Shown here: positions 1 to 5,326 of the stretch, piece after piece | Numbering within the stretch: the first letter of the stretch is position 1 | Layout: every line of letters starts with the position of its first letter | Source: Alphaproteobacteria bacterium | GTDB taxonomy: Bacteria > Pseudomonadota > Alphaproteobacteria > Elsterales > Elsteraceae | Reading direction: 5' to 3' | Length of the DNA: 5,822 nt | Assembly: GCA_013297545.1 (NCBI GenBank) | Contig: JAAFHH010000218.1 | Span: forward strand, 1-5,822 | The notes under the pieces: generated by a model | Database searches by the model: none | Told to the model about the DNA's origin: nothing | What the model saw: the letters and a program-made list of their open reading frames with translations, nothing else | Position numbers and translations under genes: made by a program

Positions 1-944
1 TAACTGCGGCGTACAGCACTGGGACTGAGCCCAAAGCGTTTGCGGAATGCTCGACTAAAATGCGCTTCGGACACGAATCCAGCGGTGTAGGCGATTTCAC
101 TGATCGGCACTTGGCGTGCGCCGGGCTGGGCAATCGCGGCAAAGCAATGGTCAAGCCGGCGGTCGCGAATGTAGGCGGCGACCCCCCCATCCGGTTCAAA
201 CAGCCGGTAGAGCGTGGTGCGCGATAGGCGCAGGCGCCGGCACACAGTCTCGGGGGAGAGGTCAGGGTCTTCGAGACCGCGATCAATCATGTCGATCGCC
301 GCCCGCCGGCCGGCCAGGGCGACTGCACCGCGCACGGGATCGCCGCCGCCGCTCAAACGATAGACGCCGGACAGCAGCACCAGCACGGCTTCGACTGCCG
401 CCATCGCAATCGGCCCAGCCCAGGGTTCCGGGCGGCGGGCGAGCGCGTTCAAGTGCAACGCCAGCAGGTCAACCCCCGCCGCCCCATGGGCCAGCACGCG
501 GCCGTGCAGATCGCCGTCGCCCACCGCGCGCACCAACCGGTCGCGCGCCAGCACCAGCATCACCATGGTGAAGCCGGACGCGACGCCGTCGAACGGTCGG
601 CTGAGGTCGGTGAGCAGCAAGTCACCGGGGCCGGCTGCAACCGCGCGGCCATCGAAGCTGCCAGTGACCGAGCCATCGATCAGCAGCTGCACCAACGCGA
701 TATCGCGCACCCCGATCGCGATATCGACCGTGCGGCGGCGAAAGCCCTGGGTCGACCCGGCCCAGGTGCCGAGCAGCCCATCGCCGAGCGGGCCGATGGT
801 CAACCGGCCGGACAGGCGCAGCGCGTCATCACTCGCGGGCGAGGTGGCATCGAACAAGGGGCGCAGCAGCCGGCGCCAATAGTCGACCCGCGTCTCCACG
901 GGGATAGCCGCCAGATCCACCGTCAGCGGCTGGTGCGGCACCAC
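1..944 (-). CDS. AraC-family transcriptional regulator with AraC_binding_2-type sensor domain (C-terminus cut by window edge)
   Basis: This is a DNA-binding transcription factor, read by translating the minus strand; 314 residues are visible and the last two bases (TA) begin a codon completed outside the window. Residues about 15-190 resemble the AraC_binding_2 (cupin-like) effector domain, with YWRRLL near 22, a run of hydrophobic strands, FDGR at 97-100 and GPGDLLLTDLSRPF at 105-118. Residues about 210-314 are the double helix-turn-helix: first helix pair with LSRTTLYRLFE at 240-250, a linker with AAYIRDRRL, second helix pair with ISEIAYTAGF and SEAHFSRAFRKRFGLSPS near the end. The family is about 320 residues long, so only a few residues should be missing. 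There is no ATG before residue 127. The reading frame opens at the stop of the upstream gene (951-953), so I chose the tandem GTG codons at 944/941, without a convincing Shine-Dalgarno. It starts 6 bases after the DUF2817 gene and is probably cotranscribed with the two hydrolases, so it may control them. Effector unknown. Confidence 0.9.
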   Translation of the reverse strand, partial: MVPHQPLTVDLAAIPVETRVDYWRRLLRPLFDATSPASDDALRLSGRLTIGPLGDGLLGTWAGSTQGFRRRTVDIAIGVRDIALVQLLIDGSVTGSFDGRAVAAGPGDLLLTDLSRPFDGVASGFTMVMLVLARDRLVRAVGDGDLHGRVLAHGAAGVDLLALHLNALARRPEPWAGPIAMAAVEAVLVLLSGVYRLSGGGDPVRGAVALAGRRAAIDMIDRGLEDPDLSPETVCRRLRLSRTTLYRLFEPDGGVAAYIRDRRLDHCFAAIAQPGARQVPISEIAYTAGFVSEAHFSRAFRKRFGLSPSAVRRS

Positions 945-950
945 GCTGGA

Positions 951-2045
951 CTAGACCGTCGCGAGCCCCGCCAGTGCCCGGGCGACCACCTGACGGGTGC
1001 GGAAGATCACCAGTTCCCGCCAGCTCTGGTCGACGGGGCGGAAGAATTCGGTCAGATCTTCGCGAATCGCGGTCGCGATGGGATCATCCCAGCCGAGCTT
1101 GCCGTAGGCGTAGAGCCAATGATCCGCCCGCAGCGCCAGCCGGCCGCGCGCCATCGGGTGCGTGCCGAATTCGAGCGCGCCGAAGGTGTAGCGGCCGGGG
1201 GCCACCCGCTCGACCGCGTCGGGCATCAAGCCGGTGCGTGGGGTCGCGATCGAGCCGGCACCGCCCATCGGCGCGCAACTCGGCCCCCACCAGGCGACCG
1301 CCCGCTCCACCCCGCCGGACTGCGGCGGGTGATAGGTGATCACCTCGCCATGGCCGAACTGGCCAAGGCCGGTGTGGACATCGATGTGGCAGACGTGGGC
1401 GCGGTCACCGAAGCGGTAATGGTCGATCAGCGCCTCAAAAGTGCGGCGCGACCAGGTCGGGCTGGTGCCGCCGAAGAACAGACCGGTCGGGTGGCGGTGC
1501 TGGCCGCTCGAGATCGCCGCCATCACGGTCGCGAGGCTATGCTGCTCGATCGCCGCCGCCAGCGCCTGGTCCGCCTGCTCGCGGCCAGGACCGGTCCACT
1601 GCCGCGGCACCACCACATCCGCAATCGCGTCATAGAGCGGGTTTTCCGGCAGGGGCTTGGCGAAATCGACGAAGTTGCGATTGAGGTCGCAGCCCTCTTC
1701 GGTCACCCGCCGGTGCCAGGCAAAGCCGTGGGGATTGATCGCGTGCACCAGCAGCATCGCCGTGTTGGCTGGCAAGGTGCGCGCGGAGCTGAGCCAATCG
1801 AGCTGCGTGGCGGAGCCGGTAAAACCTTCGACGCCGTGCACGCCCGATGTCACCACCAGCACGCGGCCGGCGTCTTCGGGGCCAATCCAAGCACAATCGG
1901 TCGCCAGAGCCTCGCCCCGGGGCCCCGCCAGCGGATGGGCGATAGTGTGCAGCGCCGCATCGCCGGCCGCTGCCAGGAACCGGGCGCGGGCGTCCGCGTA
2001 GGACGGGGCGAAGTAGGTGGTGGCTGCCAGAGCGGGATCGAGCAT
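951..2045 (-). CDS. DUF2817 family M14-like zinc metallohydrolase, downstream paralogue
   Basis: A predicted cytoplasmic zinc-dependent hydrolase of the DUF2817 family, related to M14 carboxypeptidases and the AspA/AstE deacylases; the substrate is unknown. The protein has 364 residues. It carries the zinc-binding HGVEGF (H70, E73), NPHGFAWHRRVTEEG at 104-118, the substrate-binding DLNRNF (N122, R123), the third zinc ligand in DVHTGLG (H224), and a glutamate in LEFGT (E292) at the position expected for the catalytic base. The C-terminus has WRELVIFRTRQV. There is no signal peptide or membrane segment. An ATG at 2060 gives five more residues, but ATG 2045 has GGAG seven bases upstream, and from it the N-terminus aligns without gaps with the neighbouring paralogue (both have F at residue 23). 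It starts 4 bases after the paralogue's stop, so it is almost surely cotranscribed. Identity to the paralogue looks like about half by eye, so the duplication is old. Family assignment is firm; the peptidase or deacylase activity is inferred. Confidence 0.92.
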   Translation of the reverse strand: MLDPALAATTYFAPSYADARARFLAAAGDAALHTIAHPLAGPRGEALATDCAWIGPEDAGRVLVVTSGVHGVEGFTGSATQLDWLSSARTLPANTAMLLVHAINPHGFAWHRRVTEEGCDLNRNFVDFAKPLPENPLYDAIADVVVPRQWTGPGREQADQALAAAIEQHSLATVMAAISSGQHRHPTGLFFGGTSPTWSRRTFEALIDHYRFGDRAHVCHIDVHTGLGQFGHGEVITYHPPQSGGVERAVAWWGPSCAPMGGAGSIATPRTGLMPDAVERVAPGRYTFGALEFGTHPMARGRLALRADHWLYAYGKLGWDDPIATAIREDLTEFFRPVDQSWRELVIFRTRQVVARALAGLATV

Positions 2046-2049
2046 CTGA

Positions 2050-3156
2050 CTACTCCGCATCGAGGCCAGCGAGCGTCATGCGGATCACTTGGCGCGCCCG
2101 GAACAGCACGAGTTCGCGCCACATCGGATGATCGGGGAAGAAGGCTTCCTTCAGCGCCGCCTTGATTTTCACATAGTCTGGATCAGTCGCTGGCAGGCCG
2201 GAGCGGCCGTGCAGCCAATGATCCCCGCGCAGGGCTTGCAGCACGGTCGGGTAGGTCAGGTAGGTGCCGTACTCCAGGGTCGCGAAGGTGACGCGGTCAC
2301 CGGCGACGGCAGCAAAGCCATTCCAGATCAGCCCGGTGCGCGGACCCGCATCAGCACTGGTGATGCCCATCTGTGCCACCGACGGCCCCCACCAGCGAAT
2401 CGCGCGCTGCATCGCCGTGCTGGTCGCGGTGTCCTTGATCATCAATTCGCCCATCCCGTACTGGCCCATGCCGGTGTGGAAATCGATCACACCCACGACC
2501 TTGCGCCGACCGATGTCAAAGTTGGCGAGGATGGTTTCCAACGTGCGCCGCGACCAGGTTGGCTCGGTCCCGCCATAGAACAGGCCGGTCGGGTGGGTGT
2601 ATTGGCCCGCCACCAGCGCGCGCACGACCGGATCGTGGCCGTGGGTGCGCGCAGCTGCGAGCAAGGCAGGATCTGGTTCATTGGTGCCGGGGATCCATTC
2701 TTCCGGCACGGCGTCGTCCGCGATCTGGGTGTAGAGCCGGTTGGTCGGCAGCGGTTGGGCGAAGTTGACGAAGTTGCGGTTGAGATCCACGCCCTCTTCC
2801 GTCACCCGGCGGACCCAAGCAAAGCCGTGCGGATTGATCGCGTGCACGACAATCACCTGCACATCAGCCGGAATGCGCCGTGGCCCACCCTGCTCTAGCC
2901 AATCGAGCTGGCAGCCAGAACCACAGAACCCTTCGACCCCGTGGGTGGCGGACACCATCACCAGCGCCTTGCTGGCGTTGTCCGCACCAAATGTCACGAT
3001 ATCGGTTGCGAGCAACTCGCCGGCCGGGCCGGTGCGCGGGTTGGCGATCGCCATCACCTTACCGCCCGCCTGGGCGGCGGCGTGCACAAAGCGGCGACGA
3101 GCTGTTGCATAGTCTGGCGAAAACACCCGCGCGGCGGCGTCAATCACGTCGGTCAT
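2050..3156 (-). CDS. DUF2817 family M14-like zinc metallohydrolase, upstream paralogue
   Basis: The first of the tandem DUF2817 pair, 368 residues, predicted to be a soluble cytoplasmic zinc hydrolase of the M14 carboxypeptidase-like fold. Visible motifs are HGVEGF (H72, E75), NPHGFAWVRRVTEEG at 108-122, DLNRNF (N126, R127), DFHTGMG (H227) and LEYGT (E295), matching the metal, substrate-carboxylate and catalytic positions of M14 enzymes. The frame is open upstream to 3279, but that extension is Arg/Pro-rich, overlaps the end of nth and lacks a ribosome site. ATG 3156 follows AAGGGGAG closely and gives an N-terminus collinear with the paralogue. The two copies differ just after the third zinc ligand (GQYGMGELMIKD here, GQFGHGEVITYH in the other), which suggests different substrates. 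This copy also has two cysteines close to the first motif (C78, C82) that the other lacks. Neighbours are nth 73 bases upstream and the second copy 4 bases downstream. Candidate substrates (short peptides, N-acyl amino acids) are inference only. Confidence 0.92.
   Translation of the reverse strand: MTDVIDAAARVFSPDYATARRRFVHAAAQAGGKVMAIANPRTGPAGELLATDIVTFGADNASKALVMVSATHGVEGFCGSGCQLDWLEQGGPRRIPADVQVIVVHAINPHGFAWVRRVTEEGVDLNRNFVNFAQPLPTNRLYTQIADDAVPEEWIPGTNEPDPALLAAARTHGHDPVVRALVAGQYTHPTGLFYGGTEPTWSRRTLETILANFDIGRRKVVGVIDFHTGMGQYGMGELMIKDTATSTAMQRAIRWWGPSVAQMGITSADAGPRTGLIWNGFAAVAGDRVTFATLEYGTYLTYPTVLQALRGDHWLHGRSGLPATDPDYVKIKAALKEAFFPDHPMWRELVLFRARQVIRMTLAGLDAE
2053..2056 (-). promoter_or_regulatory. 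Ribosome binding site GGAG that decides the start of the downstream DUF2817 gene
   Basis: On the minus strand GGAG lies inside the last codons of the upstream paralogue, with a 7-base spacer to ATG 2045-2043. The alternative ATG at 2060 has nothing comparable upstream. Because the site sits within the end of the preceding gene, translation of the two hydrolases is probably coupled. Confidence 0.7.
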
Positions 3157-3159
3157 AGG

Positions 3160-3167
3160 CTCCCCTT
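3160..3167 (-). promoter_or_regulatory. Ribosome binding site AAGGGGAG of the upstream DUF2817 gene
   Basis: On the minus strand AAGGGGAG is followed by three bases and ATG 3156-3154. Pairing through AAGGGG gives a 5-base spacer. It is the strongest Shine-Dalgarno on this strand and supports the 368-residue protein over the 409-residue open frame that starts at 3279. Confidence 0.75.
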
Positions 3168-3229
3168 GTGCGACAAACCAGCCGCGCACGACACTTTGGC
3201 GCGGGCCGAGGGCGGATGGCAATGGTCGC

Positions 3230-3883
3230 TCATGGCGGCGGCGTTTTCGCAGCGAACGTGCAGAGGGCGGCAACCCCACAGATCCAGCATTTCGGCTTAC
3301 GCGCGACGCAAGTGTAGCGCCCGTGCAGAATCAGCCAATGGTGGGCACCTTGCTTGAACGCGGGCGGCACGCGCGCCTCCAGGGCTGTCTCCACCGCCAG
3401 CACGGTCGTGCCGGCCGCCAACCCCGTGCGGTTGGACACCCGGAAGATGTGAGTGTCGACCGCGATCGTCGGCACGCCAAACGCCTCATTCAGCACGACG
3501 TTTGCAGTCTTGCGCCCCACCCCGGGCAGGGCTTCAAGCGCCTCGCGCGTGGACGGCACCGCACCGCCGTGCCGGTCGAGCAACAGCTGGGCGAGGGCGG
3601 CGACATTCTTCGCCTTCGCCTGCCACAAACCAATGGTGCGGATGTGCTGGGCGATGCCGTCGACCCCCAACGCCACCATCGCAGCCGGCGTGGGTGCTGC
3701 CGCAAACAGCCCCTTGGTCGCCTTATTGACCGACACGTCGGTCGCCTGCGCGGACAGCACCACGGCGACCAACAGCGTGAACGGGTCTTGGTAGACCAGT
3801 TCCGTGCGCGGATCCGGCCGGTCCACTGCCAGCTGCTGGAAAAACGGCACCACATCGGCATTGCGCATCCGGCGCTGCGGCAT
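3230..3883 (-). CDS. nth: Endonuclease III, bifunctional DNA glycosylase/AP lyase
   Basis: Base-excision repair enzyme that removes oxidised pyrimidines and cleaves the abasic site by beta-elimination. The protein has 217 residues, near the usual length (about 210). LSAQATD at 43-49 is the conserved N-terminal motif. LPGVGRKTA at 119-127 is the helix-hairpin-helix with catalytic K125, and VDTHIFR at 142-148 carries catalytic D143. The [4Fe-4S] cluster cysteines are C192, C199, C202 and C208 with the canonical C-x6-C-x2-C-x5-C spacing. All key residues are present, so it should be active. Start ATG 3883 is preceded by GGGGGAG with a 9-base spacer; the in-frame ATG at 3868 has no such site. It diverges from the DUF2244 gene across 45 bases and lies 73 bases upstream of the DUF2817 pair, so it may be the first gene of that unit. 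Confidence 0.97.
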   Translation of the reverse strand: MPQRRMRNADVVPFFQQLAVDRPDPRTELVYQDPFTLLVAVVLSAQATDVSVNKATKGLFAAAPTPAAMVALGVDGIAQHIRTIGLWQAKAKNVAALAQLLLDRHGGAVPSTREALEALPGVGRKTANVVLNEAFGVPTIAVDTHIFRVSNRTGLAAGTTVLAVETALEARVPPAFKQGAHHWLILHGRYTCVARKPKCWICGVAALCTFAAKTPPP

Positions 3884-3928
3884 GCTGTCCTGCTCCCCCT
3901 CGGCGATTGCCCGTGCATATCATTGCTG
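3884..3928. promoter_or_regulatory. Short divergent spacer between nth and the DUF2244 gene
   Basis: These 45 bases separate two outward-reading genes, so both promoters must lie here or reach into the opposite coding region. On the minus strand it contains the nth ribosome site (GGGGGAG, complement of 3893-3899). On the plus strand TATCAT at 3918-3923 resembles a -10 element, but it ends only 5 bases before the DUF2244 ATG and has no recognisable -35 partner. If real, it would make an almost leaderless transcript. The promoter assignment rests on gene orientation rather than on clear motifs. Confidence 0.4.
3893..3899 (-). promoter_or_regulatory. Ribosome binding site GGGGGAG of nth
   Basis: Read on the minus strand, GGGGGAG lies 9 bases before ATG 3883-3881 and selects this start over the in-frame ATG five codons downstream. 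Confidence 0.6.
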
Positions 3929-4438
3929 ATGGCACCGCGCGATCTTGCAGTTGACCGACCGACCACCGAATTCGCGTTCGAGCTGGCACCCCCGCCAGCG
4001 CTTGCCCCGCATCTGCGCCTGGCACTGGCGGTTGGCCTCGGCATTGCGACGGCAATCGCGAGTGCCGGCTTCTTCATCGCCGGCGCCTGGCCCGTGATTG
4101 GGTTCCTCGGCATCGACGTGCTGTTGCTGTGGTTCGCCTTTCGCGTTGCCGCCCGCCGGGCGGAGCGCCGTGAGCGCCTGCATCTCACCCCGTCGGTGTT
4201 GACCATCGACCGGTTGGCGCCCGGTACCGTGCCAGACCGGCTGACCCTGCCGGCCGCCTGGCTGCGGGTCCGCCTGATCGAACGCCCGGGACGTGCGAGC
4301 CGCCTGGTGCTGACCACCCACGGTCGTGAGGTTGAGATCGGCGGCTTCCTGTCGACCCCAGACCGGGAAGACGCCGCCGTACGCCTGAGTGCCGCGCTTG
4401 AACGCCTGCGCTTGTCGCCCGAAAGGGTCCAGGCCTAA
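3929..4438 (+). CDS. DUF2244 family two-helix inner-membrane protein
   Basis: A 169-residue integral membrane protein of the DUF2244 family, common in alphaproteobacteria; its molecular function is not established. After a polar N-terminus (about 1-29) come two hydrophobic segments at about 30-51 and 55-74, separated by the family motif GAWPVIGFLGIDVLLLWFAFR (from 52). An Arg-rich stretch (AARRAERRER) follows, then a soluble region of predicted beta strands with LPAAWLRVRL near 107-116 and VEIGGFLSTPDRE near 135-147. By the positive-inside rule both ends should be cytoplasmic. The frame is open back to 3323 over nth, but that part is only the antisense of nth. ATG 3929 begins the family-like sequence; TTG 3923 is an in-frame alternative and neither has a clear Shine-Dalgarno. 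It diverges from nth, and the binding-protein gene begins 51 bases after its stop, so cotranscription with the transporter is possible. Confidence 0.87.
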   Translation: MAPRDLAVDRPTTEFAFELAPPPALAPHLRLALAVGLGIATAIASAGFFIAGAWPVIGFLGIDVLLLWFAFRVAARRAERRERLHLTPSVLTIDRLAPGTVPDRLTLPAAWLRVRLIERPGRASRLVLTTHGREVEIGGFLSTPDREDAAVRLSAALERLRLSPERVQA

Positions 4439-4501
4439 GCTTTGCATCTTCCCCGCCACTCGAGCCCGTTGGGCGCTGTTGGAGAGACGATGATGCAAAG
4501 C
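4439..4501 (+). repeat. Perfect 10-base inverted repeat enclosing the ribosome site and start codon of the binding-protein gene
   Basis: GCTTTGCATC at 4439-4448 is the exact reverse complement of GATGCAAAGC at 4492-4501, with 43 bases between them. The left arm begins immediately after the DUF2244 stop codon (4436-4438). The right arm contains the second ATG (4493-4495) and the last base of the first. In RNA this would hold the start codon in a stem, with the GGAG ribosome site (4481-4484) in the loop. A smaller GCCC-GTT-GGGC hairpin (4464-4474) lies inside the loop. The pairing is seen directly; any role in translational coupling or repression is inference. Confidence 0.55.
4481..4484 (+). 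promoter_or_regulatory. Ribosome binding site GGAG of the solute-binding protein gene
   Basis: GGAG lies 5 bases before ATG 4490 and 8 bases before ATG 4493. It excludes the in-frame TTG at 4442, which has no Shine-Dalgarno, and leaves a one-codon ambiguity between the two adjacent ATG codons. Confidence 0.7.
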
Positions 4502-5326
4502 CTTTGCTGGACGCTTGCCGCCGCTGCTGTTGCCCTTGCCACGTCAGCCGGGGCGCAAACCCCGCTGCGCACTGCCGTCGACGGCACCTTTGCGCCCCAC
4601 GCCATGCCGCGCCTCGCCGGTGGGGTGGAGGGCTTTAACATCGACCTCGCCAATGAAATCGGCAAACGCCTCGGCCGGCCGGTGACGATTGCAGCAACCC
4701 AGTTCTCCGGCATCCTGCCGGGCCTAGCAGCGGGCACCTACGACTTCGTCGCCGCCCCCGTGACCGTGACGGCCGAACGCGCTGGCAACATGCTGTTCAC
4801 CGAAGGCTATTTGAACACCGACTTCCAGTTCCTGGTGCGCGCGGACGCGCCGGAGATCACCCAGCTGGAACAGTTCCGTGGCCAGACCATCGCGGTCAAC
4901 CGCGGGTCCGCCTACGACACTTGGGCGCGCGAGTTGGAAGGCCGGATCGGCTGGCGGGTTGAAAGCTTCGGCACCAACACCGATGCGGTCCAAGCCGTGC
5001 TGACCGGGCGTGCCTATGCCAACGTTGGCGGCAACACGGTGTCCGCCTGGGCGGTCAAGCAGAACCCGCGCCTGAAGCTCAGCTACCTGCACGCAACCGG
5101 TCTGGTGTGGGCCGCCCCCTTGCGCCAGGACGCGGGCGAACTGCGCGGTCAGATCGAAAACGCGATCGAGTGCATGAAGCTCGACGGCACGATGGCGACC
5201 ATGCACGAACGCTGGTTCGGCACCAAGCCCGCCCCCGGCTCCGCGGCCGTCACGGTGTTCCCGGGCACGGGTGTGCCGGGCATGCCGGGCTACGACCCGA
5301 CCCCGCGCACGCCGCGCTGCTCTTGA
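4490..5326 (+). CDS. Periplasmic solute-binding protein, family 3 (polar amino-acid type ABC importer)
   Basis: Extracytoplasmic receptor that would deliver a small solute, probably an amino acid or relative, to an ABC importer. The protein has 278 residues. Residues 1-22 form a Sec signal peptide with a hydrophobic core (LAAAAVALATSA) and an AGA cleavage site before Q23; its n-region (MMQSLCW) unusually lacks Lys/Arg. Family signatures are VEGFNIDLANEIGKRLG at 46-62, GLAAGTYDFVAAPVTVTAERA at 78-98 with R97 at the carboxylate-binding position, FRGQTIAVNRGSAYDTW at 129-145, and a closing HERWFGT near 239-245. The lobe-2 site that usually reads G-x-x-D-A-x-x-x-D reads GRAYANVGGN, so both acids are missing (Y175 and N182). 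A Pro/Gly-rich tail of about 30 residues follows the fold. The start is set by the GGAG at 4481; ATG 4493 is equally possible. The stop overlaps the start of the ATPase gene. The ligand cannot be named from sequence. Confidence 0.92.
   Translation: MMQSLCWTLAAAAVALATSAGAQTPLRTAVDGTFAPHAMPRLAGGVEGFNIDLANEIGKRLGRPVTIAATQFSGILPGLAAGTYDFVAAPVTVTAERAGNMLFTEGYLNTDFQFLVRADAPEITQLEQFRGQTIAVNRGSAYDTWARELEGRIGWRVESFGTNTDAVQAVLTGRAYANVGGNTVSAWAVKQNPRLKLSYLHATGLVWAAPLRQDAGELRGQIENAIECMKLDGTMATMHERWFGTKPAPGSAAVTVFPGTGVPGMPGYDPTPRTPRCS

Noticed and set aside
453..2165. Long open frame of 570 codons on the plus strand
   Set aside because: It lies antisense to the AraC and DUF2817 genes, spanning most of both. 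The translation is rich in Arg, Ala, Gln, His and Gly with no recognisable domain, as expected for an opposite-strand shadow in GC-rich DNA, and the minus-strand frames carry clear family motifs.
2089..2898. Open frame of 269 codons on the plus strand
   Set aside because: It is antisense to the upstream DUF2817 gene, has low-complexity composition, and no family motif or ribosome site was seen.
3166..3176. Small hairpin TTGT-GCG-ACAA beside the ribosome site of the upstream DUF2817 gene
   Set aside because: With only four base pairs, two of them G-C at most, it is too short and weak to call a regulatory structure.
3182..3204. Six-base GC-rich inverted repeat (CCGCGC/GCGCGG) between nth and the DUF2817 gene
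   Set aside because: There is no T-run on either side, the loop is 11 bases, and short GC stems are common by chance at this base composition, so it is not called a terminator or operator.
3157..3279. N-terminal extension of the upstream DUF2817 protein by 41 residues
   Set aside because: The extension is Arg/Pro-rich, overlaps the 3' end of nth and has no ribosome site, whereas ATG 3156 has a strong one and aligns with the paralogue.
3323..3928. N-terminal extension of the DUF2244 frame by about 200 codons
   Set aside because: This stretch is the antisense of nth. DUF2244 similarity begins only after ATG 3929, and the resulting length of 169 residues fits the family.
4442..4489. TTG 4442 as the start of the binding protein
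   Set aside because: It has no Shine-Dalgarno, and it would put 16 polar residues before the signal peptide; GGAG at 4481 supports ATG 4490 or 4493.
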